A DNA stretch of 64,000 nucleotides from an uncultured Eggerthella sp. (GCA_900546175.1 URBX01000005.1:1-64000); one strand, 5' to 3'. Shown: positions 25,218-35,383, counted from the first letter of the stretch. The notes: generated by a model from the letters alone, not told the origin. Made by a program: numbers and translations.

Positions 25218-28200
25218 CTATTTCTTCTTCCAAAAAGCCTGTTTCTTAGCTTTATGCGAAGCATCCTGCTGCAAGCCCGATCTGCCGCTATACACGTGAG
25301 CTTTTGCAATCAAATTACCCTGTGCATCAGTCTCGTAGCTTCCTTCAGGTGCAGCATGCTTTCCACGCAAAGACATCAAGTACTCTTGAGCATCATTTAC
25401 ATCCTCATCAATGCTTTCGTCACCCAAATCTACTTCGCGAGGAACCCTGCGATACAACAAGTCATACACAATAGGAACAATAAACAGCGTCATAAAGGTT
25501 GCATAAATCAAACCACCCACAACAACAATAGCCATGCCTCGCTCCATGGAAGCACCAATTGAGGTGCTGAAAATCATTGGAAGCATTGCTAAAATAGTGG
25601 TAAGTGCCGTCATAAGAATTGGACGGATACGGATTCTACCTGCCGCAATAAGCGCGTCTCTCTTTTCCAGGCCGCCTCTTCTCAGCTGATTTACGAAGTC
25701 AACAAATACAATGCCGTTGTTTACTACCGTACCCATCAGCACTGCAAAGCCCATCAATGCAAGCATGTTCAACTGTTCGCCCGCAAAGAACAAACCAAAG
25801 AAGCCGCCCGTAAAGGCCAATGGAACGGTGAAGAGAATAATAAATGGCGAAAGAAGGCTTTGGAACTGAGCAACCATTACTAAGTAGATCAAGATAAAGC
25901 CTACCGCCATGAGAAGAAGCATGTCTTCAACCATGGTGTTAATGTTGTCAATCTCGCCGCTAATGGAATAGCTATATCCTTCAGGAATTTCGTACTGAGA
26001 AAGCTTTTCAGAGAGCTCGCGAGACAACAGTGCATTATTGTAGCCCTCTTCAACTTCAGCTGTTACTGTCATGTAGGTAACGCCACCACTGTGCTTAATA
26101 GCACTAGATGCTTTGCCCATTTCAATGGTAGCAACATCGCCAAGACGAATTGTGTTCGTTGAACCATCGGTGCCAGTAACTTCAATCTCAGTATCCAGTA
26201 ATGAATCCGCATTCATTACTTTTGTCTCATCTACAATAGTAATCTGCGTATCAATGTCTTCCACTTCCAAGCTAGAAGAATTTGCGGTTGTTGAAAGACG
26301 GTTTGCAATTTCAGCATATAACTGAGCTACCGTAAGGCCCTTTTCCGACAACTTATCACGGTCAATATTCAGCGTGATTTCAGTTGCAGCTTCCTCTAGA
26401 CCGTTATCAATTTCGGTGTAGCCTTCAACCTCATCAACGATAGACATAATATCTTCAGTAACTGCTACTAAATTTGTATCAGAGCCATCGCCTTTTACAT
26501 TGATTGACAAACCACTGCCTACCATAGAGCTAGTTGCGTCTTCAGATGATGAGCTGGTGATAATTTCAACGCCAAGATCTTTAGTTTTTTCCGTAAGCTC
26601 ATCGCAAATAGCAAGCACCTGAGCTTCTTCGGTAATACTTTCATCGGTAGTTATGTAGAAACTGAACAGGCTGTAGAGCTTTTCGGAAACAGAACCAGAG
26701 CCGCTCGAGAAATCGGCAACCAGAGAAACAGACGAATTGCCATCCATAGCACCAACTTTTTCTACACCCTCAATAGACATTGCGGCATCCATAATGGAAT
26801 CCGCAATAGGGAATGCTTCATCTTTCGTTGTTTCCTCAGGAAGAATTACACTCACTTCAATTGTTTTACTGGTCATAGTTGGGATCATCGTAATGCCCAT
26901 ATTTAATACACCTGCCACAGAAACAACAAGCAAAACACCTGCAAGAAGCAGAGGAATTACTTTATGACGCAGTACGGCAGAAAGAGCGCGCGCATACGTA
27001 TCTTGAAGCTTTTCAAACCAATTGGAATTGCGTGGTACGTAATTGCGGAAAATAAAGCTTGATGCGGTTGGTACCAGCGTTAAAGCAATAATTAAAGACG
27101 CTGCCAAAACAAACGCAATAGTCAAAGCGAATGGAAGCATCAACTGATTTACCAGGCCTTCGGTAAAGGCAATTGGAGCAAAAACGCAAACGGTTGTTAA
27201 CGTTGATGCAATTACCGCACCAGTCATCTGCTTAGCGCCCTGAACTGCTGCTCTTGGAGCAGGAATGCCTCGAGCACGAAGTCGATAAATGTTCTCCAAA
27301 ACAATAATGGAGTTATCAACCAGCATACCAATAGCAATTGATATGCCACCTAAAGTCATTACGTTAAGCGAAATGCCTGAGAAGTACATAAATACCAAGG
27401 CAAGGAAAACAGAGAATGGAATAGAGAACGCAACAATAACGGTTGGCTTCCAGTCACGTAAGAACAGAGCCAATACCACCACTGCAAGCAAAGCACCCAA
27501 CAACAAAGAGCGCAAAATGCTTGAAATGAAGAGGTCGATATATGCACCCTGATCAGACATAACGGTCAAATCCAAGCCAGGATATTTTTTCTCCAGCTGT
27601 TCCATAGTGTCTTGAACTGCATGAGATACTTCGCTGGTATTTGCGGTAGAAGTCTTGAAAACAGAGAGGATAACGCCTTCTTGGTGATTGAGCTTTAAAT
27701 AAGCCTCTCCAACATTATCAACAACCGTGATGTCGGCAACGTCAGATAAACGAATGTCGCCAACTCCATCAATGGTTACCAAAAGCAAGTTCTCAAGTTC
27801 ATCAACCGAAGAGATTTCAGTGCCTACACGCAAAAGCCACTGTTCGTTTTCGTTAGTGCTATTAATGTAGCCTGCTGGCATACTGAAATCTTGTGCAGTA
27901 ATAATCTGCGAAAGCGTGTCTTTATCAACAAGCTTATTGATGTTGGCAGACTTAATGGCCTGTTCACGAGAAGCGTTGTACTGCTCTTCAGCTTGAGCGA
28001 GCTCTTTTTTCGAAGACTCAATTTGCGATTTTGAAGCAGCAAGCTGTGCTGACGCTTCACTAAAGCCAAGAGAAGCAGACAATCCGCCTGAGTTAGCTTG
28101 AGCAAGAGCAGCCTGAAGCTGCGCAAGTTGTGCTTCTAAAGCAGTAGTGTCTTGATGCATTAATTTTGCTGCAGTAATGTTAGCCTGCAAGGAAGCAATT

Positions 28201-28997
28201 TGGCTGGTGAGCGTAGAGGTACCTACTCCCAATTCATTGAAGGTAGTTTCCTGCTGTTCGGAAAGCTGCTTTTCCGCTTCGCTGATTTTATCTTCAGCTT
28301 CTTTTAACGCAGCCTTACCCTGATCAATTTGCGCCTTTGCTTCATACAAGCCGCTATTTACATTAGAAAGAATCTTGTTGTTTACCTGTTCAATCTTGTC
28401 ATCATCAAGACGAACTTCAACCGTGCGCTCAACGTTTCCGTTAGTAGAAACATCGGCAACACCGTCTACGCGCATCAATTTTGGGACAATCGTAGTTTCG
28501 TTAAACTCCGAGATCTGATAAATATCTTTGCCTTCATAGGTGACAGCAACATAAAGAGTTGCCATCATATCCGAGCTCATCTCCAAATAATTTGGAGTAC
28601 CTGCCGTTTCAGGCAACTGAGACGAAACCGTATTGGCAGCGCTTGATATCTTTACCAACGCCGAATCCATATCGGTACCATCTTCGAAAGAAAGGAAAAT
28701 CATCGAGAAGTTGTCCGAGCTGGTTGAAGCGACTCCCGTTACACCGTTCACTTTTGAAAGGGCGCCTTCAAGAACATCTGTTACTTCTTTTTCAACCTTT
28801 TCGGCGCTTGCACCAGGATCGGTTGTGATAACGGCCATATAAGGCAAGTCCATCTCAGGAAGCAAGTCTGTTTTGATTTTTGTAAGCGATACGCCACCAA
28901 CAAGAAGACAAATGATGACGGCTACTACTACAATATAAGGCCTTTTTACACTAAAGCGACTGAACACAATTTTTCCATTCTTTACGCGTGTTATCAA
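25218..28997 (-). CDS. RND-superfamily efflux permease with coiled-coil insertion
   Basis: The 1259-residue protein follows the AcrB/HAE layout: TM1, a first extracytoplasmic domain, TM2-6 with the proton-relay region (GISIAIGMLVDNSIIVLENI), then the second half with a matching pattern (VLMGTVVNNGIVFVDFVNQL). It is about 200 residues longer than usual, because residues about 217-357 form a Gln/Ala/Glu-rich coiled coil (KAALKEAEDKISEAEKQLSE ... SSKKELAQAEEQYNA). The start is TTG at 28997 with AGGG upstream. No membrane-fusion or outer-channel gene accompanies it, as expected in a cell with one membrane. The substrate is unknown. A palindrome overlaps the likely promoter 215 bases upstream. Confidence 0.9.
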   Translation of the reverse strand: MITRVKNGKIVFSRFSVKRPYIVVVAVIICLLVGGVSLTKIKTDLLPEMDLPYMAVITTDPGASAEKVEKEVTDVLEGALSKVNGVTGVASTSSDNFSMIFLSFEDGTDMDSALVKISSAANTVSSQLPETAGTPNYLEMSSDMMATLYVAVTYEGKDIYQISEFNETTIVPKLMRVDGVADVSTNGNVERTVEVRLDDDKIEQVNNKILSNVNSGLYEAKAQIDQGKAALKEAEDKISEAEKQLSEQQETTFNELGVGTSTLTSQIASLQANITAAKLMHQDTTALEAQLAQLQAALAQANSGGLSASLGFSEASAQLAASKSQIESSKKELAQAEEQYNASREQAIKSANINKLVDKDTLSQIITAQDFSMPAGYINSTNENEQWLLRVGTEISSVDELENLLLVTIDGVGDIRLSDVADITVVDNVGEAYLKLNHQEGVILSVFKTSTANTSEVSHAVQDTMEQLEKKYPGLDLTVMSDQGAYIDLFISSILRSLLLGALLAVVVLALFLRDWKPTVIVAFSIPFSVFLALVFMYFSGISLNVMTLGGISIAIGMLVDNSIIVLENIYRLRARGIPAPRAAVQGAKQMTGAVIASTLTTVCVFAPIAFTEGLVNQLMLPFALTIAFVLAASLIIALTLVPTASSFIFRNYVPRNSNWFEKLQDTYARALSAVLRHKVIPLLLAGVLLVVSVAGVLNMGITMIPTMTSKTIEVSVILPEETTKDEAFPIADSIMDAAMSIEGVEKVGAMDGNSSVSLVADFSSGSGSVSEKLYSLFSFYITTDESITEEAQVLAICDELTEKTKDLGVEIITSSSSEDATSSMVGSGLSINVKGDGSDTNLVAVTEDIMSIVDEVEGYTEIDNGLEEAATEITLNIDRDKLSEKGLTVAQLYAEIANRLSTTANSSSLEVEDIDTQITIVDETKVMNADSLLDTEIEVTGTDGSTNTIRLGDVATIEMGKASSAIKHSGGVTYMTVTAEVEEGYNNALLSRELSEKLSQYEIPEGYSYSISGEIDNINTMVEDMLLLMAVGFILIYLVMVAQFQSLLSPFIILFTVPLAFTGGFFGLFFAGEQLNMLALMGFAVLMGTVVNNGIVFVDFVNQLRRGGLEKRDALIAAGRIRIRPILMTALTTILAMLPMIFSTSIGASMERGMAIVVVGGLIYATFMTLFIVPIVYDLLYRRVPREVDLGDESIDEDVNDAQEYLMSLRGKHAAPEGSYETDAQGNLIAKAHVYSGRSGLQQDASHKAKKQAFWKKK

Positions 28998-29208
28998 AGG
29001 AACCCTATAAACGTGCGGCTGGTTTACGTTTGTCTAAACGTGTTTGTCTAGCATAGCCTGACGTTTCGTCTAAACGTCACAACCTACTGTTTTTCCATGC
29101 CCAGCATAGTCTAAACACTTTTATATAGCTCCTAATCGTGAATAGTATATAGAAAACCAAGTCCAAATAAATGAACGGTTGGTCCTTTTTCTACTCATAG
29201 GCCTTTCA

Positions 29209-29230
29209 TTATAGTTTAGTTACTAAACTA
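29209..29230 (-). promoter_or_regulatory. Palindromic operator overlapping the RND promoter
   Basis: TAGTTTAGT (29212-29220), one central base and ACTAAACTA (29222-29230) form a perfect 9+1+9 palindrome. The minus-strand -10 box TATAAT (29209-29214) overlaps its end, so a bound dimer would block transcription of the efflux gene. The rest of the 28998-29375 gap holds degenerate GTCTAAAC repeats (29033-29120) and nothing else I can name. Confidence 0.6.
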
Positions 29231-29375
29231 AATTTTGAAGAAGTGCACAATCTTTCTCCCCTACACAAAAGATTTGCAAACATGGCCCCTAAAAGTGCTG
29301 CAAAACCAAGTTCAACAATGTATTAAAATTGTGAGGTTATAATAGGCAGCAAAATAAAAGAGAAAGAGCCACTTT

Positions 29376-30353
29376 ATGAGAGCATCCCTTAAAGAATCTG
29401 CCTTTCGCATTCTGGATAGCCATACCGAATGCAAAGGTATTGAGCGCGTTCTTTCTATTGCTCTCTTTGCAGTCATTGTCTTAAATGTTTTTCTCATTCT
29501 TGTTGTATACGACGCATCTATTCCAACCAATGATTCGCTTCCCGTTTTAGTTATTGATTCCGTTTCCTCTATCATTTTCCTGATCGAATATTTTGCTCGC
29601 CTCTGGACTGCCGACATGGTCTATCCTCATCTTGGCCCCGTCAAATCGAGGCTTCGCTACGCTTTCTCAGCCATGGGATTAATTGACCTGTTTTCTTTCC
29701 TGCCATATTTCCTGTATGGACTGGGCTTAATCCCAAATTCAGTGACCAGTTCTTTGCGTATCTTGAAAGTGCTTCGCCTGCTAAAAATTTCGCGTTACAT
29801 GATGGGCTGGAGAGTTATTGTGAGCGTATTTAGAAACAATATTCGCGAAATTTCAGCAGCCTTCGCCATTCTTCTTTTGTTTTCCCTCACCGCGTCTGCT
29901 CTCATGTGTCAGTTTGAGCAGCCAGTACAACCAGATGTTTACAACAATATTTTCACAGGGCTTTACTGGGCAATCCAAACCATTACTTCAACAGGCTATG
30001 GAGACGTAACGCCTATAACACCTGCAGGTAGAGCATTGGGCTTTTGCGCTATGGTGTTGTCTATTGGCATTGTTGCAGTTCCTGCAGGTATTTTCAGCGC
30101 AGGTTTTATCGAAGAATTCAACAAGCGCAAAGAGAATCAGGCTGATATTGACTACAACACGTTCTACATTTCTGGCAGTGATAATAAAATTTATATCGAA
30201 GAGGAAGCTCCTACTTCGTATCCCGACTACGCTTACTGCCCTCACTGTGGAAAACCACTTCCTCACTATCAAGAGAATGAGACGAAAGGCCCTCATACGG
30301 TAGTCCATTTTGAAGAGATTACCGAAGATACCCAAGAAAACCATCCTCTATAA
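29376..30353 (+). CDS. Voltage-gated-type potassium channel
   Basis: The 325-residue protein has six membrane segments, an S4-like helix with spaced basic residues (SLRILKVLRLLKISRYMMG) and the selectivity filter TITSTGYGDVTP. The pore helix follows IFTGLYWAIQ. The last 80 residues are cytosolic and end with a zinc-ribbon-like YCPHCGKPLPHY. It would form a tetrameric K+ channel in the membrane. Bacterial Kv-type channels are usually about 250-300 residues; the tail with the Cys pair is extra and might sense metal or redox state (inference). It is followed by proC after 83 bases. Confidence 0.9.
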   Translation: MRASLKESAFRILDSHTECKGIERVLSIALFAVIVLNVFLILVVYDASIPTNDSLPVLVIDSVSSIIFLIEYFARLWTADMVYPHLGPVKSRLRYAFSAMGLIDLFSFLPYFLYGLGLIPNSVTSSLRILKVLRLLKISRYMMGWRVIVSVFRNNIREISAAFAILLLFSLTASALMCQFEQPVQPDVYNNIFTGLYWAIQTITSTGYGDVTPITPAGRALGFCAMVLSIGIVAVPAGIFSAGFIEEFNKRKENQADIDYNTFYISGSDNKIYIEEEAPTSYPDYAYCPHCGKPLPHYQENETKGPHTVVHFEEITEDTQENHPL

Positions 30354-30436
30354 AAGGATGTTAAAAAACTGATTAGCCAGTCCTTCTGCCTCGATTAATG
30401 ATAGGATTTCTTTAAAAGCGTACGAGAGAAGGTTTT

Positions 30437-31234
30437 ATGAAGAGTATTGGCTTTATTGGCTGTGGCAACATGGCAACTGCAATGATTCAAGGAATCCTTA
30501 AAAGAAAACTAGCCTATCCTGATCAGATTTATACCTCAAATTCAAAAGAAGAAACTGCAGCCCTAACAGCTCAAAAGCTTGGTGTTGTTACCAGCACAAA
30601 CAATACCTTTGTCGCACAAGCAGCCGACATCATCTTCTTAAGCGTTAAACCTCAAATGTATCCTGCCGTAATCGAGGAAATTGCAGACAGCATTACCCCT
30701 GATAAAATTGTTATCAGCATTGCACCAGGAAAAACACTTTCTTGGCTTTCTCAGGCTTTCAAAAAACCCGTTAAACTCGTGCGCACTATGCCTAACACTC
30801 CTGCTTTAGTGGGAGAAGGGCTTACAAGTTACTGCGCAAATTCGCTCGTTACCTTCGACGAGCTTGTTGAAGTTGAAAATATTCTTTCAAGTTTTGGCGA
30901 AATCATCAAACTCAAAGAAGAATTAATCGATGCCGCCAGTGCTGTTGGTGGAAGCGCTCCTGCTTTCGTCTATATGTTTATCGAGGCACTTGCCGATGGA
31001 GGCGTTGCAGAAGGGCTCACGCGCGCTGATGCCTACAAGATTGCGGCACAAACCGTACTCGGAAGCGCCGCTATGGTGCTTGAAACAAAAAATCATCCCG
31101 CAAAACTCAAGGATGATGTTTGTTCTCCAGGCGGATCAACCATTGTGGGCGTAGAAGCGCTTGAAAAAGGTGGATTCCGCGGAACTGTTATTGATGCCGT
31201 TCGCAGCACTACTGCAAAAGCACGCGGTTTATAA
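30437..31234 (+). CDS. proC: Pyrroline-5-carboxylate reductase
   Basis: The 265-residue enzyme makes proline from pyrroline-5-carboxylate with NAD(P)H. The dinucleotide fold starts at once (IGFIGCGNMATAMIQGIL), then FLSVKPQMYPAVIEEI, VRTMPNTPALVGEG, the substrate loop AVGGSAPAFVYMFIEALAD and the C-terminal signature DDVCSPGGSTIVGVEALE. AGAAGG lies upstream of the ATG. Its stop overlaps the stop of the convergent TetR gene by 6 bases. Confidence 0.96.
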   Translation: MKSIGFIGCGNMATAMIQGILKRKLAYPDQIYTSNSKEETAALTAQKLGVVTSTNNTFVAQAADIIFLSVKPQMYPAVIEEIADSITPDKIVISIAPGKTLSWLSQAFKKPVKLVRTMPNTPALVGEGLTSYCANSLVTFDELVEVENILSSFGEIIKLKEELIDAASAVGGSAPAFVYMFIEALADGGVAEGLTRADAYKIAAQTVLGSAAMVLETKNHPAKLKDDVCSPGGSTIVGVEALEKGGFRGTVIDAVRSTTAKARGL

Positions 31235-31831
31235 GATTGCTTCTGCTTTTTCTTCGCATTTGTCTTGAGATAAAAACAGAGCAATCCCTTTCTTGAGAAC
31301 GGTTAACTGAGATTGCAAATAAAAATCGTCTTCAAATAAGGCATAGTGCACGCATGCTCTAACAAAGATAAAGATTAAGGGAGTAATCAGCTCTTTCGAA
31401 ATACCAATCACCTTTTCTAAAGATTCAGCATATTCCGAATAGCGCTTGTTAACACTCTGAAAAAAATCTTTTCCGTATTCTCGATATTTTGGATGAGTGT
31501 ACACCTGATACATCAAGCGATATTTTTCTCCGTGCTTTTCTGCGGTCCAATAAGGAACCTCATCAATAAAGCGCTCAATATCATCAGCGCTCCTGGGAGC
31601 AAGTGCCATGAAATCATCTTCAACCTTACTCATGCAATAAGCTGTTGATTGAACAATCAAATCGTCCAAGTCATCAAAATAGGTATAGAGCGCTGCAGAA
31701 GTACAACCACATGCCTGCGCAAGACCCTTAATGCCAACTCCGCTAAGACCATATTCTGCATAACATTCGTAGCATTTTTCCATAATCTCAGTTTTTTTAA
31801 GCTGATATTTTTCTTCGTTTCTTACGCGCAT
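31229..31831 (-). CDS. TetR-family regulator
   Basis: The 200-residue protein has an N-terminal helix-turn-helix (EIMEKCYECYAEYGLSGVGI, then GCTSAALYTYFDDLDDLI) and a helical ligand domain. It is convergent with proC and has no partner gene next to it. The palindrome at 29212-29230 in front of the RND pump is the kind of site such repressors bind, so this protein is one candidate regulator; that link is only inferred. Confidence 0.85.
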   Translation of the reverse strand: MRVRNEEKYQLKKTEIMEKCYECYAEYGLSGVGIKGLAQACGCTSAALYTYFDDLDDLIVQSTAYCMSKVEDDFMALAPRSADDIERFIDEVPYWTAEKHGEKYRLMYQVYTHPKYREYGKDFFQSVNKRYSEYAESLEKVIGISKELITPLIFIFVRACVHYALFEDDFYLQSQLTVLKKGIALFLSQDKCEEKAEAIL

Positions 31832-31897
31832 AGAAATACCTATCTAGCCAGGTCAGACACTCATTTTCGCTCTATTGTAATTCACTTATCGGCTTTT

Positions 31898-34800
31898 TTA
31901 AAACACTTTCTTGCGAACGCGAAGCACGAACAGAACTCCCCCTGCAAGAACGCAGGCAATACCCGCTAGGACACCAACAAGGCCTGCATTATCTCCTGTT
32001 TGAGGAGTGCCGTCTGTGGTTTTACCATCAGTGGTGTTTTTCTGAGCGTCGGAATTACCCTGATTGCTTGAATCTTCAGAGCTTCCTGAGTTGTCAGAAT
32101 TGCCTGGGTTGTCAGAATCTCCTGGATTGCTTGGATTAACAGAGCGCTCTGCAATAGTGAACGTAGTGGAAGCCGTTCCACTTATTGAAACAATATTAAT
32201 TTTATGTAAACCCACTGAAAGAGTATCAAGGTATTCACTCTTCAAGGTAACAATAGTGCTTCCTGATTTTACTGTGTAGTTCACCTCGCCGAGAACTGCG
32301 CCATCAATCTCTACCCTTTGGAAGTCTTCGTAACGCGCATTAGATTTAAATTCAAGAGAAGCTCCTTGTCCTTGAGTGATGGTTTGTCCATTGCCCTCAA
32401 TAATCTTAGGAAGTTTCTCGATTATTGTATCGTCAAGATCAATGCTCTTCGTGCCATCTTCATTTGCGAAGCACACACCACAGTCTTCACATTTCCAGTA
32501 CGCTATATTTCCATAATCCTCAGTGGTTGGTTTGTTTTCAGGAACGTATGTTAATGGTTTCTTATGATTATCACTGTCTACCGAGCCATACTCCTCACCA
32601 CAAACATCACAAGTTGCTTTAGTTATACACGTAGCTGTTCCACCCGTATGATCACTCAAAAGAGACACTGTTTTATTTGCGCTGAAGGTGAAATCATCGG
32701 CTGTTTTTGCCTGAACGGACAGAGTAAAAGTAGATTCACTCTGGCTATACTCGCTTGAGGAAAGCGTATAAGAATTGCCGCCACTTTGTGGAGTTAAGGT
32801 ACCGCCTTTATTAGTAAAGTCATATTTGCAAGACTCAATGGATACTCCCTCTGGCAACGTAACCGTAAAGGAGTAGTCCTGGGTTAAGCAAACCTTATCA
32901 GCTCCATTTATTGTAACGGTAGGAATAGTTTGTTTTGCAGTTTCAGCATTACAGTATTCGCATTGCTGCCAATACTCGCCTTCCCCACTTTGCCATTCAT
33001 ATGAATGAGTGCACTTATAATTGCAGATAGTGCATTCACTATCTGACCATACGTGATTACCTTCAGAAGACGCTACAGGTTGATTGCAACACAGCCAAAC
33101 TCGCTTATGAGTTGTTGATGTGGTTACCCAAGAAGCTTGCTCGTCTATATGGTTGTCCGCGTCTATTTCACCAAAGAAGGTATGAGAATCGTTTCTTTCT
33201 ACCTTTCCGCAGTATTTACAGGAGTAGTAATATACTGCTTTGGTTTTGCAATTTCCTGAAGTCTTCAATGCTTCAGATTTAATTGTTTCAGCTGTAAAAC
33301 TATGCGAGCTAGTTTCTTCTTGCCATTGAGCAGTTAAGGTTATGTTTTCAGCAACAGGAGTGTCAAAGCTCCACGAATTACCGTCTTTGGTCCATCCTTT
33401 AAAAGTATGGCAACTCCATGTAGGATCAGCAGGTTTAGAGGTGATATACCCCTTAAGAACGTGTTGGGTAGCCACTTCGCTACCTCCATTACTATTAAAA
33501 GTAACGGTAAGCTTGGCAGAATCAGAAATATTCGAGACATCGTTACCTAAAAAAGTAGTGTAGGTGTCAGGATCATTAGTTGAGGCTGAGCGGGCGATAG
33601 CACCACCGCCAGTAGTAATTACATTACCCTTAGCAGTACCACCATTCGCGTACATAATGGAAGCCTGATTTAATTTTATGGTGCCATCAACCACAGCAGA
33701 ACCTGCAAGAGTAAAAGAAGTGTTTGCTCCCACATAGAGTGCTGTAGAATCTCCTGCAGCCCTACAATTGGTAATAGTTCCGCCGTTCATTTCAAAGCTT
33801 CCGCTGTTAACATAAACGCCGCCACCATATGAAGCGGTACAACCTGTTATTATACCGCCATCCATGATCAACTTACCGCCAGCAATATAAATGCCACCGC
33901 CGTTGTAGCGCCCCGTATTCTCAGTTCCTGTGCCACCAGTAATGGAACCGGTTTCACCTGTGCTAGAATCTTTGATTGTTAACGTCGCACTTGACTGAAC
34001 TGTAATAACGCTGCTCTTTTTACTTGGGTTTTCGTATCTAATGGTGTGCCCATTCAAATCGAGCGTAACAGATTTGGAAACTACCAAGTTTTCATTAACC
34101 GTATAGTCCCTATCAAGGACAACCGTTCCACCTTTATTAAGCGCTTCCTGTAAATCGGTATAATCTTTCTGTACATAATGAGCAATCAGGGTTGTATGAT
34201 TGGCAATCTTACTGCTGAAATCCCATTTTTTATTATCAGCGGTATACCATCCAGTGAAATAATATCCATCATTAGTAGGGTCTGGAGCAGGTTTTTTAAT
34301 AGCTTGACCTTTAAAAACTACTTGGGTAGCAACAGCGCTACCGCCGTTGCTATCAAAAGTGACCTTTAACCCTACTCCATCTTCAGCGTTGCTAACGCTT
34401 CCCCCAAATGTGGTATAAGTGCTTGGATCTGTACCGGTAGGTGTTCGAGTAACTTTTCCTCCATTTTCGGTGTACACATTGCCCGTAATAGTTCCGCCAT
34501 CAGCATAGAGATAGGCCGAACCGCCACCGCCACCAATTGTTACTGGTCCGTCCACACAAGCCTTATTGGATATTGTAAAACTAGTATTTTTTCCGCCTGT
34601 TTCAACTACACCAGCAGTCTCATTTGTAACAGAGCAGGAAGAAATTGAACCTCCTGTCATGATGAATTGTCCACCAGCACTTACATATACCGCACCACCG
34701 GAAGCTGCTGAGCAGTTAACAATAGAGCCTCCGTTCATGGTAATAGTGCCTGCAGGGTGATGGATGTTTGAGGTATCTGTATAAGCACCTGCAAATATAG

Positions 34801-35248
34801 CGCCACCTAGAGTGGCACCACAACCTTCAATAGTGCCTCCATTTATTGTTAGCTTTGCGCCGTAATAAAGATAGATAGCGCCACCTTCAAGAAAGGAAGA
34901 AATTTTAGTTCCAGTACCGCCAGTAATTTTGCCTGTTTTGGCGGTACTTGAGTCATTAATAATCAGTTCTTTACCTGGCTGAAGCTCAATAACACTCGCA
35001 CTCGCATTTTCGTTAAGGTACTTAATTGTGTGACCATTTAAGTCCAAAGTGACAGGGCTTTGGTTGTCGATACATAATCTCGTATCAATGGTGTAGTCTT
35101 TTTCGAGTGTTACTTGCTTATTATTGTCAACAAGGTTTTGCAGTTCTTGATAATCAGCGTTGCCAGTAGTTTCTGCAAAAGACAATGCAGGCATAAGAGC
35201 AAACGCTAAGCAAAACGTAGTAAGCGCACCAAGAATATACTTCTTCAT
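31898..35248 (-). CDS. Large sortase-anchored beta-helix surface protein (TPQTG)
   Basis: Start choice: ATG at 35248 (AAGGG 10 bases upstream); ATG 35254 and TTG 35257 are alternatives. The roughly 1116 residues begin with a signal peptide (LGALTTFCLAFALMPALSFA). Two copies of a polymorphic right-handed beta-helix region follow (TLDLNGHTIKYLN ... GGAIYLYYGAKLTINGGTIE; VTLDLNGHTIRYEN ... GGGIYIAGGKLIMDGGIIT). Each is followed by a Listeria-Bacteroides repeat (FDSNGGSAVATQVVFKGQAI; FNSNGGSEVATQHVLKGYIT). Next come Cys-pair modules (YSCKYCGKVERND, DVCGEEYGS, KCEDCGVCF), a Ser/Asn-rich linker and TPQTG with a membrane anchor. It is exported, wall-linked and probably adhesive. Its leader carries a strong hairpin. 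Confidence 0.85.
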   Translation of the reverse strand: MKKYILGALTTFCLAFALMPALSFAETTGNADYQELQNLVDNNKQVTLEKDYTIDTRLCIDNQSPVTLDLNGHTIKYLNENASASVIELQPGKELIINDSSTAKTGKITGGTGTKISSFLEGGAIYLYYGAKLTINGGTIEGCGATLGGAIFAGAYTDTSNIHHPAGTITMNGGSIVNCSAASGGAVYVSAGGQFIMTGGSISSCSVTNETAGVVETGGKNTSFTISNKACVDGPVTIGGGGGSAYLYADGGTITGNVYTENGGKVTRTPTGTDPSTYTTFGGSVSNAEDGVGLKVTFDSNGGSAVATQVVFKGQAIKKPAPDPTNDGYYFTGWYTADNKKWDFSSKIANHTTLIAHYVQKDYTDLQEALNKGGTVVLDRDYTVNENLVVSKSVTLDLNGHTIRYENPSKKSSVITVQSSATLTIKDSSTGETGSITGGTGTENTGRYNGGGIYIAGGKLIMDGGIITGCTASYGGGVYVNSGSFEMNGGTITNCRAAGDSTALYVGANTSFTLAGSAVVDGTIKLNQASIMYANGGTAKGNVITTGGGAIARSASTNDPDTYTTFLGNDVSNISDSAKLTVTFNSNGGSEVATQHVLKGYITSKPADPTWSCHTFKGWTKDGNSWSFDTPVAENITLTAQWQEETSSHSFTAETIKSEALKTSGNCKTKAVYYYSCKYCGKVERNDSHTFFGEIDADNHIDEQASWVTTSTTHKRVWLCCNQPVASSEGNHVWSDSECTICNYKCTHSYEWQSGEGEYWQQCEYCNAETAKQTIPTVTINGADKVCLTQDYSFTVTLPEGVSIESCKYDFTNKGGTLTPQSGGNSYTLSSSEYSQSESTFTLSVQAKTADDFTFSANKTVSLLSDHTGGTATCITKATCDVCGEEYGSVDSDNHKKPLTYVPENKPTTEDYGNIAYWKCEDCGVCFANEDGTKSIDLDDTIIEKLPKIIEGNGQTITQGQGASLEFKSNARYEDFQRVEIDGAVLGEVNYTVKSGSTIVTLKSEYLDTLSVGLHKINIVSISGTASTTFTIAERSVNPSNPGDSDNPGNSDNSGSSEDSSNQGNSDAQKNTTDGKTTDGTPQTGDNAGLVGVLAGIACVLAGGVLFVLRVRKKVF

Positions 35249-35286
35249 TCCCATCAAACCCTTACGTAATGACTTGCAGGATTACT

Positions 35287-35333
35287 AGGCCCTCAAGACT
35301 CATTCCTGAAGAGGAAATATGTCTTAAGAGCCT
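35287..35333 (-). promoter_or_regulatory. Long hairpin in the leader of the beta-helix gene
   Basis: A 13-bp outer stem (AGGCCCTCAAGAC with GTCTTAAGAGCCT, two wobbles as RNA) encloses an inner stem TTCCT/AGGAA with a 4-base loop. It lies about 24 bases upstream of the ribosome site. Confidence 0.5.
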
Positions 35334-35383
35334 TTCCTGTTTTATGCCAAATAAAGTTCACTTATTAACTAATCATTCGATTA

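Noticed and set aside
29033..29120. GTCTAAAC repeats as a CRISPR array
   Set aside because: Units are about 10 bases, irregularly spaced and degenerate; there is no repeat-spacer pattern.
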